The notes beneath the pieces are model-generated. The model saw nothing but the letters and a program-made list of their open reading frames with translations. It did no database searches and was not told the DNA's origin. Below, piece after piece: positions 7,130 through 14,783 of a stretch of DNA of 18,348 bases. The number at the start of each line of letters is the position of its first letter. Within the stretch, counting starts at the first letter, position 1. Source of the DNA: JAFASC01 sp034669505. GTDB lineage: Bacteria > Pseudomonadota > Alphaproteobacteria > Rhizobiales > Beijerinckiaceae. The position numbers and the translations under genes were made by a program. Where the stretch lies: assembly GCA_034669505.1 (NCBI GenBank), contig JAXDNJ010000028.1:1-18348 (forward strand). The letters run 5' to 3'.

Positions 7130-8032
7130 ATGGCACCGAGGCCGAACTGGAAGGGCTACTTGAAGCTGGCGCTGGTCTCCTGCCCGGTCGCTCTCTACCC
7201 CGCCGCGAGTTCGAGCGAGCGCATCTCGTTCCACATGATGAACCGCAGCACCGGCAACCGTCTGAAGCAGCAATATATCGACGCCGAGACCGGCGACCTC
7301 GTCGAGTCCGCCGATCGCGTCAAGGGCTACGAAGTCGCGCGAAACGATTACGTGCTGCTCGAGCCCGAGGAATTGAAGGACGTCCAGATCGAGAGCACGC
7401 ACACGATCGAGATCGAGCATTTCGTGCCGCGTTCGGAGATCGATCCGGTCTATTACGATTCTGCCTATTACATCGTGCCGGATGATGAAGTCGGCGCCGA
7501 GGCGTTCGCGGTGATTCGCGAGGCGATGCGCAAGCGCGACATGGTCGGGCTCGCGCGTGTCGTGCTCTATGGCCGCGAGCGCATCATCATGCTGGAGCCG
7601 CGTGGCAAAGGCCTCGCCGGCACGACGTTGCGGTACAATTACGAGGTTCGCGACGACAAAACCTATTTCGACGAGATCACGAACAAGACAGTCGCGAAGG
7701 ACATGCTCGATCTCGCCTCGCATATCATCGACACCAAGGTCGGGCATTTCGATCCGAGCGAGTTCAAGGACCGCTATCAGGATGCCGTGGTCGACCTGAT
7801 CCGCGCCAAACGCGCCGGCAAGCCGCTACCAACGCCGGCTGCGCCGAAACCGAGCAACGTCGTCAATCTCATGGACGCGCTGAAACGCAGCCTCAGCGCG
7901 GAGAAGGGCGGCAAAGGCAAGGCGAGCGAGCGGAAAGCCGCGTCGAAATCGAGCGAGCGCGCACGGCCGGCGGCCCCGCGCACGGCGCGCGGCCGCGCGT
8001 CGGCGAAGTCGCACGCGCGCAAGGCGGGCTAG
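7130..8032 (+). CDS. ku: Ku protein, bacterial non-homologous end joining
   Basis: This 300-aa protein starts with the bacterial Ku hallmark 'WKGYLKLALVSCPVALYPA' (residues 7-25). The beta-barrel/bridge region follows: 'RISFHMMNRSTGNRLKQQYI', 'VKGYEVARNDYVLLEPEEL', 'YIVPDD', 'RKRDMVGLARVVLYGRERI'. As a homodimer it threads onto double-strand break ends and recruits LigD. After about residue 245 there is a Lys/Arg/Ala-rich low-complexity tail, typical of bacterial Ku, that binds DNA and contacts LigD. AAGGGA lies about 10 nt before the ATG. ligD follows after 18 bp on the same strand, the usual two-gene NHEJ unit. The identity is secure; some alphaproteobacteria carry several ku copies, which this window cannot show. 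Confidence 0.97.
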   Translation: MAPRPNWKGYLKLALVSCPVALYPAASSSERISFHMMNRSTGNRLKQQYIDAETGDLVESADRVKGYEVARNDYVLLEPEELKDVQIESTHTIEIEHFVPRSEIDPVYYDSAYYIVPDDEVGAEAFAVIREAMRKRDMVGLARVVLYGRERIIMLEPRGKGLAGTTLRYNYEVRDDKTYFDEITNKTVAKDMLDLASHIIDTKVGHFDPSEFKDRYQDAVVDLIRAKRAGKPLPTPAAPKPSNVVNLMDALKRSLSAEKGGKGKASERKAASKSSERARPAAPRTARGRASAKSHARKAG

Positions 8033-8050
8033 GTCCGGCGGGGTCAGGAT

Positions 8051-10741
8051 TTGGCCAAGGGCCTCGAAACCTACAACGAGAAGCGAAATTTCGGCATCAC
8101 GTCGGAGCCGCGCGGCCGCAAGGCGAAAGGCGCCGGCTTCTCCTTCGTCGTGCAAAAACATGCGGCGACGCGGCTGCACTACGATTTCCGGCTCGAGCTC
8201 GACGGCGTTCTGAAGAGCTGGGCGATCACGCGCGGCCCAAGCCTCGTGCCCGGCGAGAAGCGTCTCGCGGTGCAGACCGAGGACCATCCGCTGGATTACG
8301 GAGATTTCGAAGGCAATATCCCGAAGGGCCAATATGGCGGTGGCGCGGTTCTCGTGTGGGATCGCGGCACCTGGACGCCGGAAGGCGATCCGCATAAAGG
8401 GCTCGCCAAAGGCCATCTCGATTTCGCCCTCAAGGGCACAAAACTGGAAGGCCGGTGGCATCTGGTGCGGCTGAAGCCGCGCCCGCGCGAGAAGAACGAC
8501 AACTGGCTGCTCATAAAATCTGACGATGACGCGGCGCGTCACGCCGGCGATCCCGATATTTTGGAGGAGAAGCCGAAATCGGCGAAGACCAGTCGATCGA
8601 TCGAGGAGGTCGCGGCGGATGCGGGCAGCGATGTGTGGCAATCGAACCGGACCGACTCCCCCGCCGCGGCCAAGAAGAAAGCGCTGTCGCCGGGCGAGCG
8701 CGCGAAAATGCCCTTGGAAGCGCCGGTAAAGGCGCCGGCTGCAAAGGCGAAACCTGTGGCGGCGGAGAAGAAGGCGGCACCGGCAAAGACAAGCAAATCC
8801 GTTCCGCTTAAAAAAAAAGCGCCAGCGCTCGATCTAAAAATCCCCAAAGGCGCGCGCAAAAGTAAGCTGCCGGGTTTCGTCGAGCCTTATCTTGCTTCTC
8901 TCAGCGAGCGTCCGCCGAGCGGCACCGGCTGGCTGCACGAGATCAAGTTCGACGGCTATCGATTGCAAGCCGAGATGGACCAGGGCCGCGTCACCTTGCG
9001 CACGCGCCGCGGTCTGGATTGGACGGAAAAATTCCGCGGCATCGCCAATGCGCTCGCGACACTCCCGGTGGACACCGCGCTCATCGACGGTGAAGCGCTG
9101 GTCGAGGATGCCGCCGGCATCTCGGATTTCTCCGGCTTGCAGGCCGCGCTGAGCGAAGGCCGCGCCGACGCGATCGTCTTCTACGCCTTCGATCTCCTGC
9201 ACATCAACGGCTACGACCTGCGCGGCGTGCCGCTGAAAGAACGCAAGCGCGTGCTGGCCGACCTGCTCGCCTCTCAGGGCGACAAAGGCCGGATCCGCTA
9301 CAGCAGCGATTTCGACGTCGGCGGTGATCGCCTGTTGCAGCATGTCTGCCGGCTCGGCGCCGAAGGCATCGTCTCCAAGCGCGTTGACGAACCTTATCGC
9401 AGCGGACGCGCCAAGGGTTGGCTCAAGGCCAAATGCTCCGATCGTCAGGAGTTCATTGTTGCTGGGTACGTGCCTTCGACCATCTCCTCGAAGGCGATTG
9501 GCTCGCTCATTGCCGCCTATCACGATGACAAAGGCAAGCTCATGCATGCCGGCCGTGTCGGCACCGGCTATTCAATGAAAGCCGCGCAGCAGCTTTTCAA
9601 GCTGCTCGATCCCGACCGCGTGCCGAAGCCGCCGTTTCCCGATCCGCTGCCCGCCGAGGCGCGGCGCGACGCGCGGTTTGTCGAGCCGAAACGCGTCATG
9701 GAAGTCGCCTTCCGCGGCTGGACTGCCGGCGGACAGATACGGCAGGCCGCATTCAAGGGCTTGCGCGAAGACAAGCCGCCGCAGGAGGTCGTGCGCGAAA
9801 GTACCGGTCGCGTCAGCGATCCCAAGCCGGCGCGGCAGATGCCGGCGATCCATCTCACGCATGCTGATCGCGTGCTGTGGCCGGAAGCCGGCATCACCAA
9901 ACAAGGCCTTGCCGACTATTACGTCAGCGTCTGGGAGTGGATCGAACCGCATATTGTCAAGCGGCCTTTAAGTCTGGTGCGCTGCCCGACCGGCATTGCG
10001 CAGGGCTGTTTCTTCCAGAAGCACGAATGGAAAGGGATGGATCGCGCCATCGATCTCATTCGAGATCCGAAGGACGGCGAGAAACTGGTCAGCGTATCCA
10101 ATCTCGAAGGCCTGCTCGCACTCGTGCAGGCGAGCGCGCTCGAAATTCATCCCTGGGGCTCGACCGGCAACGATCTCGAACATCCCGATCGCCTGATCTT
10201 CGATCTCGATCCCGGCGAGGGTGTCGCCTTCGCCGACATGATCGCCGGCGCCAACGAAATCCGCGCGCGACTTGCGGCAATGAGGCTCGAAAGTTTCGTC
10301 AAGACATCCGGCGGCAAAGGCCTGCACGTCGTGGTGCCGCTGACGCCTTCCGCCGGCTGGGATGAAGCCAAGGATTTCTGCCGCGTCGTCGCGGAAACCA
10401 TGGAGCGGGATGCGCCGCTTCGTTACACCTCGACGGTGACGAAGCGCGAACGCAAAGGCAAAATCTACGTCGATTATCTGCGCAACGGCCGCGGCGCGAC
10501 GGCGATTACGCCATATTCGTCCCGCGCCCGCGCAGAAGCGGGCGTTGCGACGCCGCTTGCCTGGGAGGAGTTGCCGAGCCTCACCGCCGCCGATGTCTAC
10601 ACACTGGGCAATATCGAGAACCGCATGGCGCAGCTCGGCTCCGATCCCTGGGCCGAGATCGGCAAGCTCAGGCAGACGTTGCCGAAAGCGAAAGCGCCTG
10701 CATCGCGCGCCGCCGCGCCGCGCAAGCGTGTCCCCGCTTGA
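8051..10741 (+). CDS. ligD: ATP-dependent DNA ligase LigD (phosphoesterase-ligase-polymerase)
   Basis: This 896-aa protein has three domains in the order PE-LIG-POL, as in Pseudomonas LigD. The 3'-phosphoesterase domain (about 8-160) shows 'VVQKHAATRLHYDFRLELDG', with metal-binding His and Asp residues. The ligase domain (about 270-575) has the adenylation motif 'EIKFDGYR' with Lys299, 'IDGEAL', and 'EGIVSKR'. The polymerase/primase domain (about 595-875) has 'FDLDPGEG' (Asp718/Asp720) and 'TSGGKGLHV'. It trims, fills and seals ends held by Ku. The start is TTG with AGGA just upstream; no better in-frame ATG exists near the PE motif. An Ala/Lys/Pro-rich linker (about 172-268) joins the first two domains and contains an A9 run. 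The stop overlaps the proposed start of tcuA. Confidence 0.97.
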   Translation: MAKGLETYNEKRNFGITSEPRGRKAKGAGFSFVVQKHAATRLHYDFRLELDGVLKSWAITRGPSLVPGEKRLAVQTEDHPLDYGDFEGNIPKGQYGGGAVLVWDRGTWTPEGDPHKGLAKGHLDFALKGTKLEGRWHLVRLKPRPREKNDNWLLIKSDDDAARHAGDPDILEEKPKSAKTSRSIEEVAADAGSDVWQSNRTDSPAAAKKKALSPGERAKMPLEAPVKAPAAKAKPVAAEKKAAPAKTSKSVPLKKKAPALDLKIPKGARKSKLPGFVEPYLASLSERPPSGTGWLHEIKFDGYRLQAEMDQGRVTLRTRRGLDWTEKFRGIANALATLPVDTALIDGEALVEDAAGISDFSGLQAALSEGRADAIVFYAFDLLHINGYDLRGVPLKERKRVLADLLASQGDKGRIRYSSDFDVGGDRLLQHVCRLGAEGIVSKRVDEPYRSGRAKGWLKAKCSDRQEFIVAGYVPSTISSKAIGSLIAAYHDDKGKLMHAGRVGTGYSMKAAQQLFKLLDPDRVPKPPFPDPLPAEARRDARFVEPKRVMEVAFRGWTAGGQIRQAAFKGLREDKPPQEVVRESTGRVSDPKPARQMPAIHLTHADRVLWPEAGITKQGLADYYVSVWEWIEPHIVKRPLSLVRCPTGIAQGCFFQKHEWKGMDRAIDLIRDPKDGEKLVSVSNLEGLLALVQASALEIHPWGSTGNDLEHPDRLIFDLDPGEGVAFADMIAGANEIRARLAAMRLESFVKTSGGKGLHVVVPLTPSAGWDEAKDFCRVVAETMERDAPLRYTSTVTKRERKGKIYVDYLRNGRGATAITPYSSRARAEAGVATPLAWEELPSLTAADVYTLGNIENRMAQLGSDPWAEIGKLRQTLPKAKAPASRAAAPRKRVPA
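8810..8818 (+). repeat. A9 homopolymer tract within ligD linker
   Basis: Nine consecutive A bases encode Lys254-Lys256 in the linker between the phosphoesterase and ligase domains. Long A-runs in coding DNA are classic sites for polymerase slippage. Loss of one A meets TAA at 8835-8837; gain of one A also meets a stop soon after. Either event would leave a phosphoesterase-plus-linker protein of about 260 residues. Confidence 0.6.
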
Positions 10742-12186
10742 CGAACGAACCTCCGCCGCCACACTCCAAAGACAAATACGGGTGCTGGGTGGAAGCTTCC
10801 GAGACATCACACGACGTTCTCGTCGTCGGCGGCGGCAACGCGGCGCTCTGCGCTGCGATCACCGCGCGGCGTGCTGGCGCGTCCGTTCTGGTGCTCGAAG
10901 GTGCGCCAAAGTTTTACCGCGGCGGCAATACGCGTCATACCCGCAATATGCGCTGCGCCCACGACGCCGCGACCGAGACGCTGAGCGGGCCCTATTCGGA
11001 AGCGGAATTTTTCGACGATCTCCTGCGCGTGACGCAGGGCCACACCGACGAAGACCTCGCCCGCTTCATGATCAGTCAATCCAAGGAAATCCTGAATTGG
11101 ATTCCCGAGCAAGGCGTGCGCTTCCAGCCTTCGCTCGGTGGTACGTTGAGTTTGGGTCGCACAAACTCGTTTTTCCTCGGCGGCGGCCGCTCGATGCTGA
11201 ATGCGCTTTATCTCACGGCCGAAAAACTCGGGGTCGACATCCGCTACGATTCGGAGGTCACCGATTTTGATATCGAAGACGGAATGTTTTTGTCCGCCAC
11301 CGTGAAGAACGGCGCCGGACCTGAATTCATTCGTGCGAAAGCGCTGATCGCGGCCGCCGGAGGCTTTGAAGCCAACATCGAATGGCTGAAGCAATATTGG
11401 GGACCACCCGCCGACAATTTCCTGATCCGTGGCACGCCGTATAATCGCGGCACCGTTTTGAAAATGCTGATCGAAAGAGGCGTGCAGGAGATCGGCGATC
11501 CCACGCAGTGCCATGCGGTCGCGATCGACGCGCGCGCGCCGAAATTCGACGGCGGCATCATCACGCGGCTTGACTGCGTCGTCTTCGGCATCGTCGTCAA
11601 CAAGAAATGCGAGCGCTTCTATGACGAGGGCGAGGACATCTGGCCGAAGCGCTACGCGATCTGGGGCCGGCTCGTCGCCGCGCAGCCCGATCAGATCGCC
11701 TACATCATCTTCGATGCACGCTCGCTGACACTGTTCATGCCGTCGTGCTTTCCGCCGATCGCGGCGCAGAGCATTCGGGAACTCGCGGGCAAGCTCGAAC
11801 TTGATCCGGACGCCCTCGAAAAAACCGTCGCAACATTCAACGCGGCGGTGCGTCCCGGCACGTTCGATGATAAGATTTTGGACGATTGCCGCACCGAAGG
11901 TATTTCGCCACCGAAATCGCATTGGGCGCGGCGCATCGAGACGCCGCCGCTCTACGCCTACCCGGTGCGCCCGGGCATCACCTTCACCTATCTCGGGACG
12001 CGCGTGAACCGCGACGCCCGCATGCTGATGAAGGACGGCAGGCCCGCGGCCAATATGTTCGCGGCGGGCGAGATCATGGCCGGCAATGTGCTCGGCCGCG
12101 GTTACGCCGCGGGGATCGGCATGACGATCGGCAGCGTCTTTGGGCGCATCGCGGGGCGGGAGGCGGCGAAAAATGTCCGCAACTGA
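10738..12186 (+). CDS. tcuA: FAD-dependent tricarballylate dehydrogenase TcuA
   Basis: This 482-aa flavoprotein belongs to the succinate dehydrogenase/fumarate reductase flavoprotein superfamily. An N-terminal dinucleotide-binding fold carries 'VLVVGGGNAALCAAITARR' (residues 27-45); 'GGNTRHTRNMR' lies near the flavin. 'AAAGGFEAN', 'RGTPYNRGT' and the C-terminal 'NMFAAGEIMAGNVLGRGYAAG' complete the family pattern. TcuA oxidises tricarballylate to cis-aconitate, which enters the TCA cycle; TcuB reoxidises its FAD. The proposed TTG start overlaps the ligD stop by 4 nt; a GTG at 10789 is an alternative, still before the Rossmann motif. Neither has a strong SD, so translational coupling to ligD is possible. 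The close fit of the next two genes to TcuB and TcuC makes this assignment firm; substrate has not been tested. Confidence 0.88.
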   Translation: MTNEPPPPHSKDKYGCWVEASETSHDVLVVGGGNAALCAAITARRAGASVLVLEGAPKFYRGGNTRHTRNMRCAHDAATETLSGPYSEAEFFDDLLRVTQGHTDEDLARFMISQSKEILNWIPEQGVRFQPSLGGTLSLGRTNSFFLGGGRSMLNALYLTAEKLGVDIRYDSEVTDFDIEDGMFLSATVKNGAGPEFIRAKALIAAAGGFEANIEWLKQYWGPPADNFLIRGTPYNRGTVLKMLIERGVQEIGDPTQCHAVAIDARAPKFDGGIITRLDCVVFGIVVNKKCERFYDEGEDIWPKRYAIWGRLVAAQPDQIAYIIFDARSLTLFMPSCFPPIAAQSIRELAGKLELDPDALEKTVATFNAAVRPGTFDDKILDDCRTEGISPPKSHWARRIETPPLYAYPVRPGITFTYLGTRVNRDARMLMKDGRPAANMFAAGEIMAGNVLGRGYAAGIGMTIGSVFGRIAGREAAKNVRN

Positions 12187-13351
12187 AAGCGTGCACGCAA
12201 CTGGAACGCTGGCCGAAGCCGACCGCCTGATGACGATCTGCAATTCCTGCCGCTATTGCGAGGGCCTGTGCGCGGTATTCCCGGCGATGGAGATGCGCCG
12301 CGCCTTCCCGGATGGCGATCTCAATTACCTCGCCAATCTCTGTCACGGCTGCGGCGCCTGCTACTACGATTGCCAGTTCGCGCCGCCGCATGAGTTCAAC
12401 GTCAATGTGCCGCGCGTGCTGGCGAAAGCGCGCGCGGACTCATATGCCGCCTACACCTGGCCGCGCGCGTTTGCGCCGATGTTTGCGCGCAACGGATTGG
12501 CGATCAGCCTCGTTGCGGCGGCGTGCGTTGCCGCTTTCGTGCTGGCCTTTGTCGGATGGCAGGACCCGTATGTCCTCTTCGGCATCAACACCGGCCCCGG
12601 CGCTTTCTTCAAGCTGATGCCGCATCGCGCGATGGTCGCTCTGTTCGGCGCCGCCTTTGTCTACGCGATCGTCGCGATGGCGATGGAGATGCTGATCTTC
12701 TGGCGCGACATCGGCGAGCCGATGCAGACACTGACGCGCTCAGGTCCCCTCCTCGAAGCGGTGCGCGACACGTTCCGCCTGCGCTACCTCGAAGGCGGCA
12801 AGATGGGCTGCTTCAACGAGGATGAGCGCCCGACCGACCGCCGCCGCATCTACCATCATCTGACCTTCTACGGATTTCTCCTCTGCTTCGCCTCGACGTC
12901 GGCGGCGAGCCTCTACCATTATCTCGGACGCGAGGCGCCTTATGCCTGGTACGAGCTCCCCGTCCTGCTCGGCACGGTCGGCGGCATCGGCCTCCTCATC
13001 GGCCCGGCCGGCCTCCTCTCGGCCAAACTGCGCCGCGATCCCGACATGCTCGACAAGCCGCGCCTCGGCATGGACATCGCCTTTATCGCCATGCTGTTCC
13101 TGACAAGCCTGACCGGGCTGGCACTGCTCGTCTTGCGCAGCGGCCCGGCGATGGGCATCCTGCTTGCCGTCCACCTCGGCTTCGTGTTCGCGTTCTTTAT
13201 CACCATGCCCTATGGTAAGTTCGTTCACGGGCTTTACCGCTTCGCGGCTTTGATCCGTTACGCCAAGGAGAGCCGGGCATTGCACGATCCGCAAGTTCCC
13301 GTGGTTGCCGCTTCGGCGGCAGTCACCGGGCAGGGTGGGTCGCGCCCATAA
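12173..13351 (+). CDS. tcuB: Tricarballylate utilisation 4Fe-4S membrane protein TcuB
   Basis: This protein is 392 aa from the ATG at 12173, which has GGGAGG about 10 nt upstream and overlaps the end of tcuA by 14 nt. The N-terminus has two ferredoxin-like cysteine sets, 'CNSCRYCEGLC' and 'CHGCGACYYDC', for two [4Fe-4S] clusters. About five hydrophobic helices follow, beginning with 'GLAISLVAAACVAAFVLAFVG'. His residues in the membrane region ('IYHHLTFYGF', 'YHYLG') could bind heme. In Salmonella, TcuB takes electrons from reduced TcuA to the quinone pool at the inner membrane; the same role is inferred here. Length and layout match the CitB/TcuB family. A longer frame opening at 12140 exists but is unlikely, since the inner ATG has the better SD. 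Confidence 0.9.
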   Translation: MSATESVHATGTLAEADRLMTICNSCRYCEGLCAVFPAMEMRRAFPDGDLNYLANLCHGCGACYYDCQFAPPHEFNVNVPRVLAKARADSYAAYTWPRAFAPMFARNGLAISLVAAACVAAFVLAFVGWQDPYVLFGINTGPGAFFKLMPHRAMVALFGAAFVYAIVAMAMEMLIFWRDIGEPMQTLTRSGPLLEAVRDTFRLRYLEGGKMGCFNEDERPTDRRRIYHHLTFYGFLLCFASTSAASLYHYLGREAPYAWYELPVLLGTVGGIGLLIGPAGLLSAKLRRDPDMLDKPRLGMDIAFIAMLFLTSLTGLALLVLRSGPAMGILLAVHLGFVFAFFITMPYGKFVHGLYRFAALIRYAKESRALHDPQVPVVAASAAVTGQGGSRP

Positions 13352-13369
13352 ATAAGTCAAAAGATTGGG

Positions 13370-13374
13370 GGAGG
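13370..13374 (+). promoter_or_regulatory. Shine-Dalgarno that sets the tcuC start
   Basis: GGAGG lies 5 nt before the ATG at 13380. It decides in favour of this ATG over the TTG at 13365, which would place the SD inside the coding region. Confidence 0.75.
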
Positions 13375-13379
13375 AAACG

Positions 13380-14684
13380 ATGCTGACGCCGGAACAACGC
13401 AGGGAAAAAATCAAGGACGTGCTTCGCGTCGCCAGCGGCAATTTCCTCGAACAATATGACTTCTTCGTCTTCGCCTATTACGCACGCTATATCGCGACGA
13501 CCTTCTTCCCCTCGAGCGACCCCTTCGCCTCGCTGATGGCAACGTTCGCCACGTTCGCCGCCGGTTTCCTGATGCGCCCGCTCGGCGCGTTCTTTCTCGG
13601 CGCCTTTATTGACAAACGCGGCCGCCGGATTGGCTTGATAGTCACGCTCGGCATCATGGCGATCGGCACCGTGACGATCGCGCTCACGCCCGGCTACGCG
13701 ACAATCGGCGTCGCGGCCCCGATACTTGTCGTAATCGGCCGGCTTTTGCAGGGCTTCTCCGCCGGCGTCGAACTCGGCGGTGTCTCGATCTATCTCGCGG
13801 AAATCTCAACGCCGGGCAACAAGGGCTTGTACTGCTCGTGGCAATCGGCAAGCCAGCAGGTGGCGGTGATCCTGGCGTCGCTGCTCGGCTTCGTCCTGAG
13901 CCTGCTTCTCCCGCCGGAAAGCATGCTTGCATATGGGTGGCGCATTCCCTTCATCATCGGCTGCCTGATCATTCCGCTGATCATGTTCTTCCGGACCTCG
14001 CTCAAGGAGACGGAAGTCTTCGCCAGCCAGAAGACGCACCCGACCGGCAGCGAGATTGCCCGGCTGGTGCGCGACAATTGGTACATCATTTTGCTCGGCG
14101 CGATGATGTCGACGCTGACGACGACCTGCTTCTATCTCTCGACCGCGTACACGCCGACTTACGGCAAGGAAGTGCTGCACCTCGCCGAACGCGACGCGCT
14201 GCTGGTGACGATCTGTGTCGGTGCCTCGAACTTTTGTTGGCTGCCGATCGGCGGTGCTCTCTCGGACAGGATTGGCCGGCGTCCGGTGCTGTTGGCCTTG
14301 TCCGTGCTGGCGATTCTGACGCCATACCTCGCGCTGATGTGGCTTGTCTCGGCACCGTCCTTCGAGCGGCTGCTGATCGTCGAACTCTTCCTCTCGTTCA
14401 TCTTCGGCGTCTACAACGGTGCGATGATCCCGCTGCTCACGGAAATCATGCCGTTCAAAGTGCGCACCTCCGGCTTCTCGATCGCGTTTGCACTTGCGAC
14501 CGCGATTTTCGGGGGCATGACGCCCGCGGTGGCGACTTTCCTGGTCAAATATACAGGCGATAAGGCAAGCCCGGCTTTGTGGCTGTCGCTTGCGGCCGTT
14601 CTGGCGCTGATCGCCGTGCTGCTCCTGCGCAAGTACGATCCGGCGTTTTCGAAAGAGCGCGGCGATCTCGCCTACGCGGGATAG
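13380..14684 (+). CDS. tcuC: MHS-family MFS transporter, probable tricarballylate importer TcuC
   Basis: This 434-aa polytopic membrane protein has about 12 hydrophobic segments. It shows metabolite:H+ symporter (MHS) features: 'NFLEQYDFFVFAYYARYIA' in helix 1, 'RPLGAFFLGAFIDKRGRRIGL' (the loop 2-3 signature of MFS), 'RLLQGFSAGVELGGVSIYLAEI' in helix 4-5, and a second half repeat 'GALSDRIGRRPVLL'. The relatives are citrate and tricarballylate proton symporters. It lies 28 bp after tcuB with its own strong SD, so it closes the tcuABC unit and should import the substrate that TcuA oxidises. No LysR regulator (tcuR) is present nearby, so control must come from elsewhere or from the upstream promoter. 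Citrate or another di/tricarboxylate is an alternative substrate. Confidence 0.85.
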   Translation: MLTPEQRREKIKDVLRVASGNFLEQYDFFVFAYYARYIATTFFPSSDPFASLMATFATFAAGFLMRPLGAFFLGAFIDKRGRRIGLIVTLGIMAIGTVTIALTPGYATIGVAAPILVVIGRLLQGFSAGVELGGVSIYLAEISTPGNKGLYCSWQSASQQVAVILASLLGFVLSLLLPPESMLAYGWRIPFIIGCLIIPLIMFFRTSLKETEVFASQKTHPTGSEIARLVRDNWYIILLGAMMSTLTTTCFYLSTAYTPTYGKEVLHLAERDALLVTICVGASNFCWLPIGGALSDRIGRRPVLLALSVLAILTPYLALMWLVSAPSFERLLIVELFLSFIFGVYNGAMIPLLTEIMPFKVRTSGFSIAFALATAIFGGMTPAVATFLVKYTGDKASPALWLSLAAVLALIAVLLLRKYDPAFSKERGDLAYAG

Positions 14685-14732
14685 CTAGCTGCATCTCTGG
14701 CACTTGGCGCCATCCTTGCTGAGATCGAGAAG

Positions 14733-14754
14733 CCCCGGCGCAAAAATGCCGGGG
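14733..14754. repeat. Hairpin downstream of tcuC
   Basis: CCCCGGC (14733-14739) pairs with GCCGGGG (14748-14754) around an A-rich 8-nt loop. It lies 49 bp after the tcuC stop and 30 bp before the transglutaminase start. No T-run follows on either strand. It may attenuate or protect the 3' end of the tcu transcript, but it is not a standard rho-independent terminator. Confidence 0.35.
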
Positions 14755-14783
14755 GCGACAAGCTTGCCTGCGGCCTTGGAGCG

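Noticed and set aside
8834..9547. Minus-strand frame inside ligD
   Set aside because: It is antisense to conserved ligase motifs; no independent signal.
12140..12172. Longer start for tcuB
   Set aside because: The added residues are Arg/Gly-rich and the ATG at 12173 has GGGAGG at proper spacing.
10807..12243. 478-codon minus-strand open frame opposite tcuA
   Set aside because: It is antisense to a clear flavoprotein and Arg/Ala/Asp-rich, as expected of a GC-rich shadow frame, with no recognisable domain.
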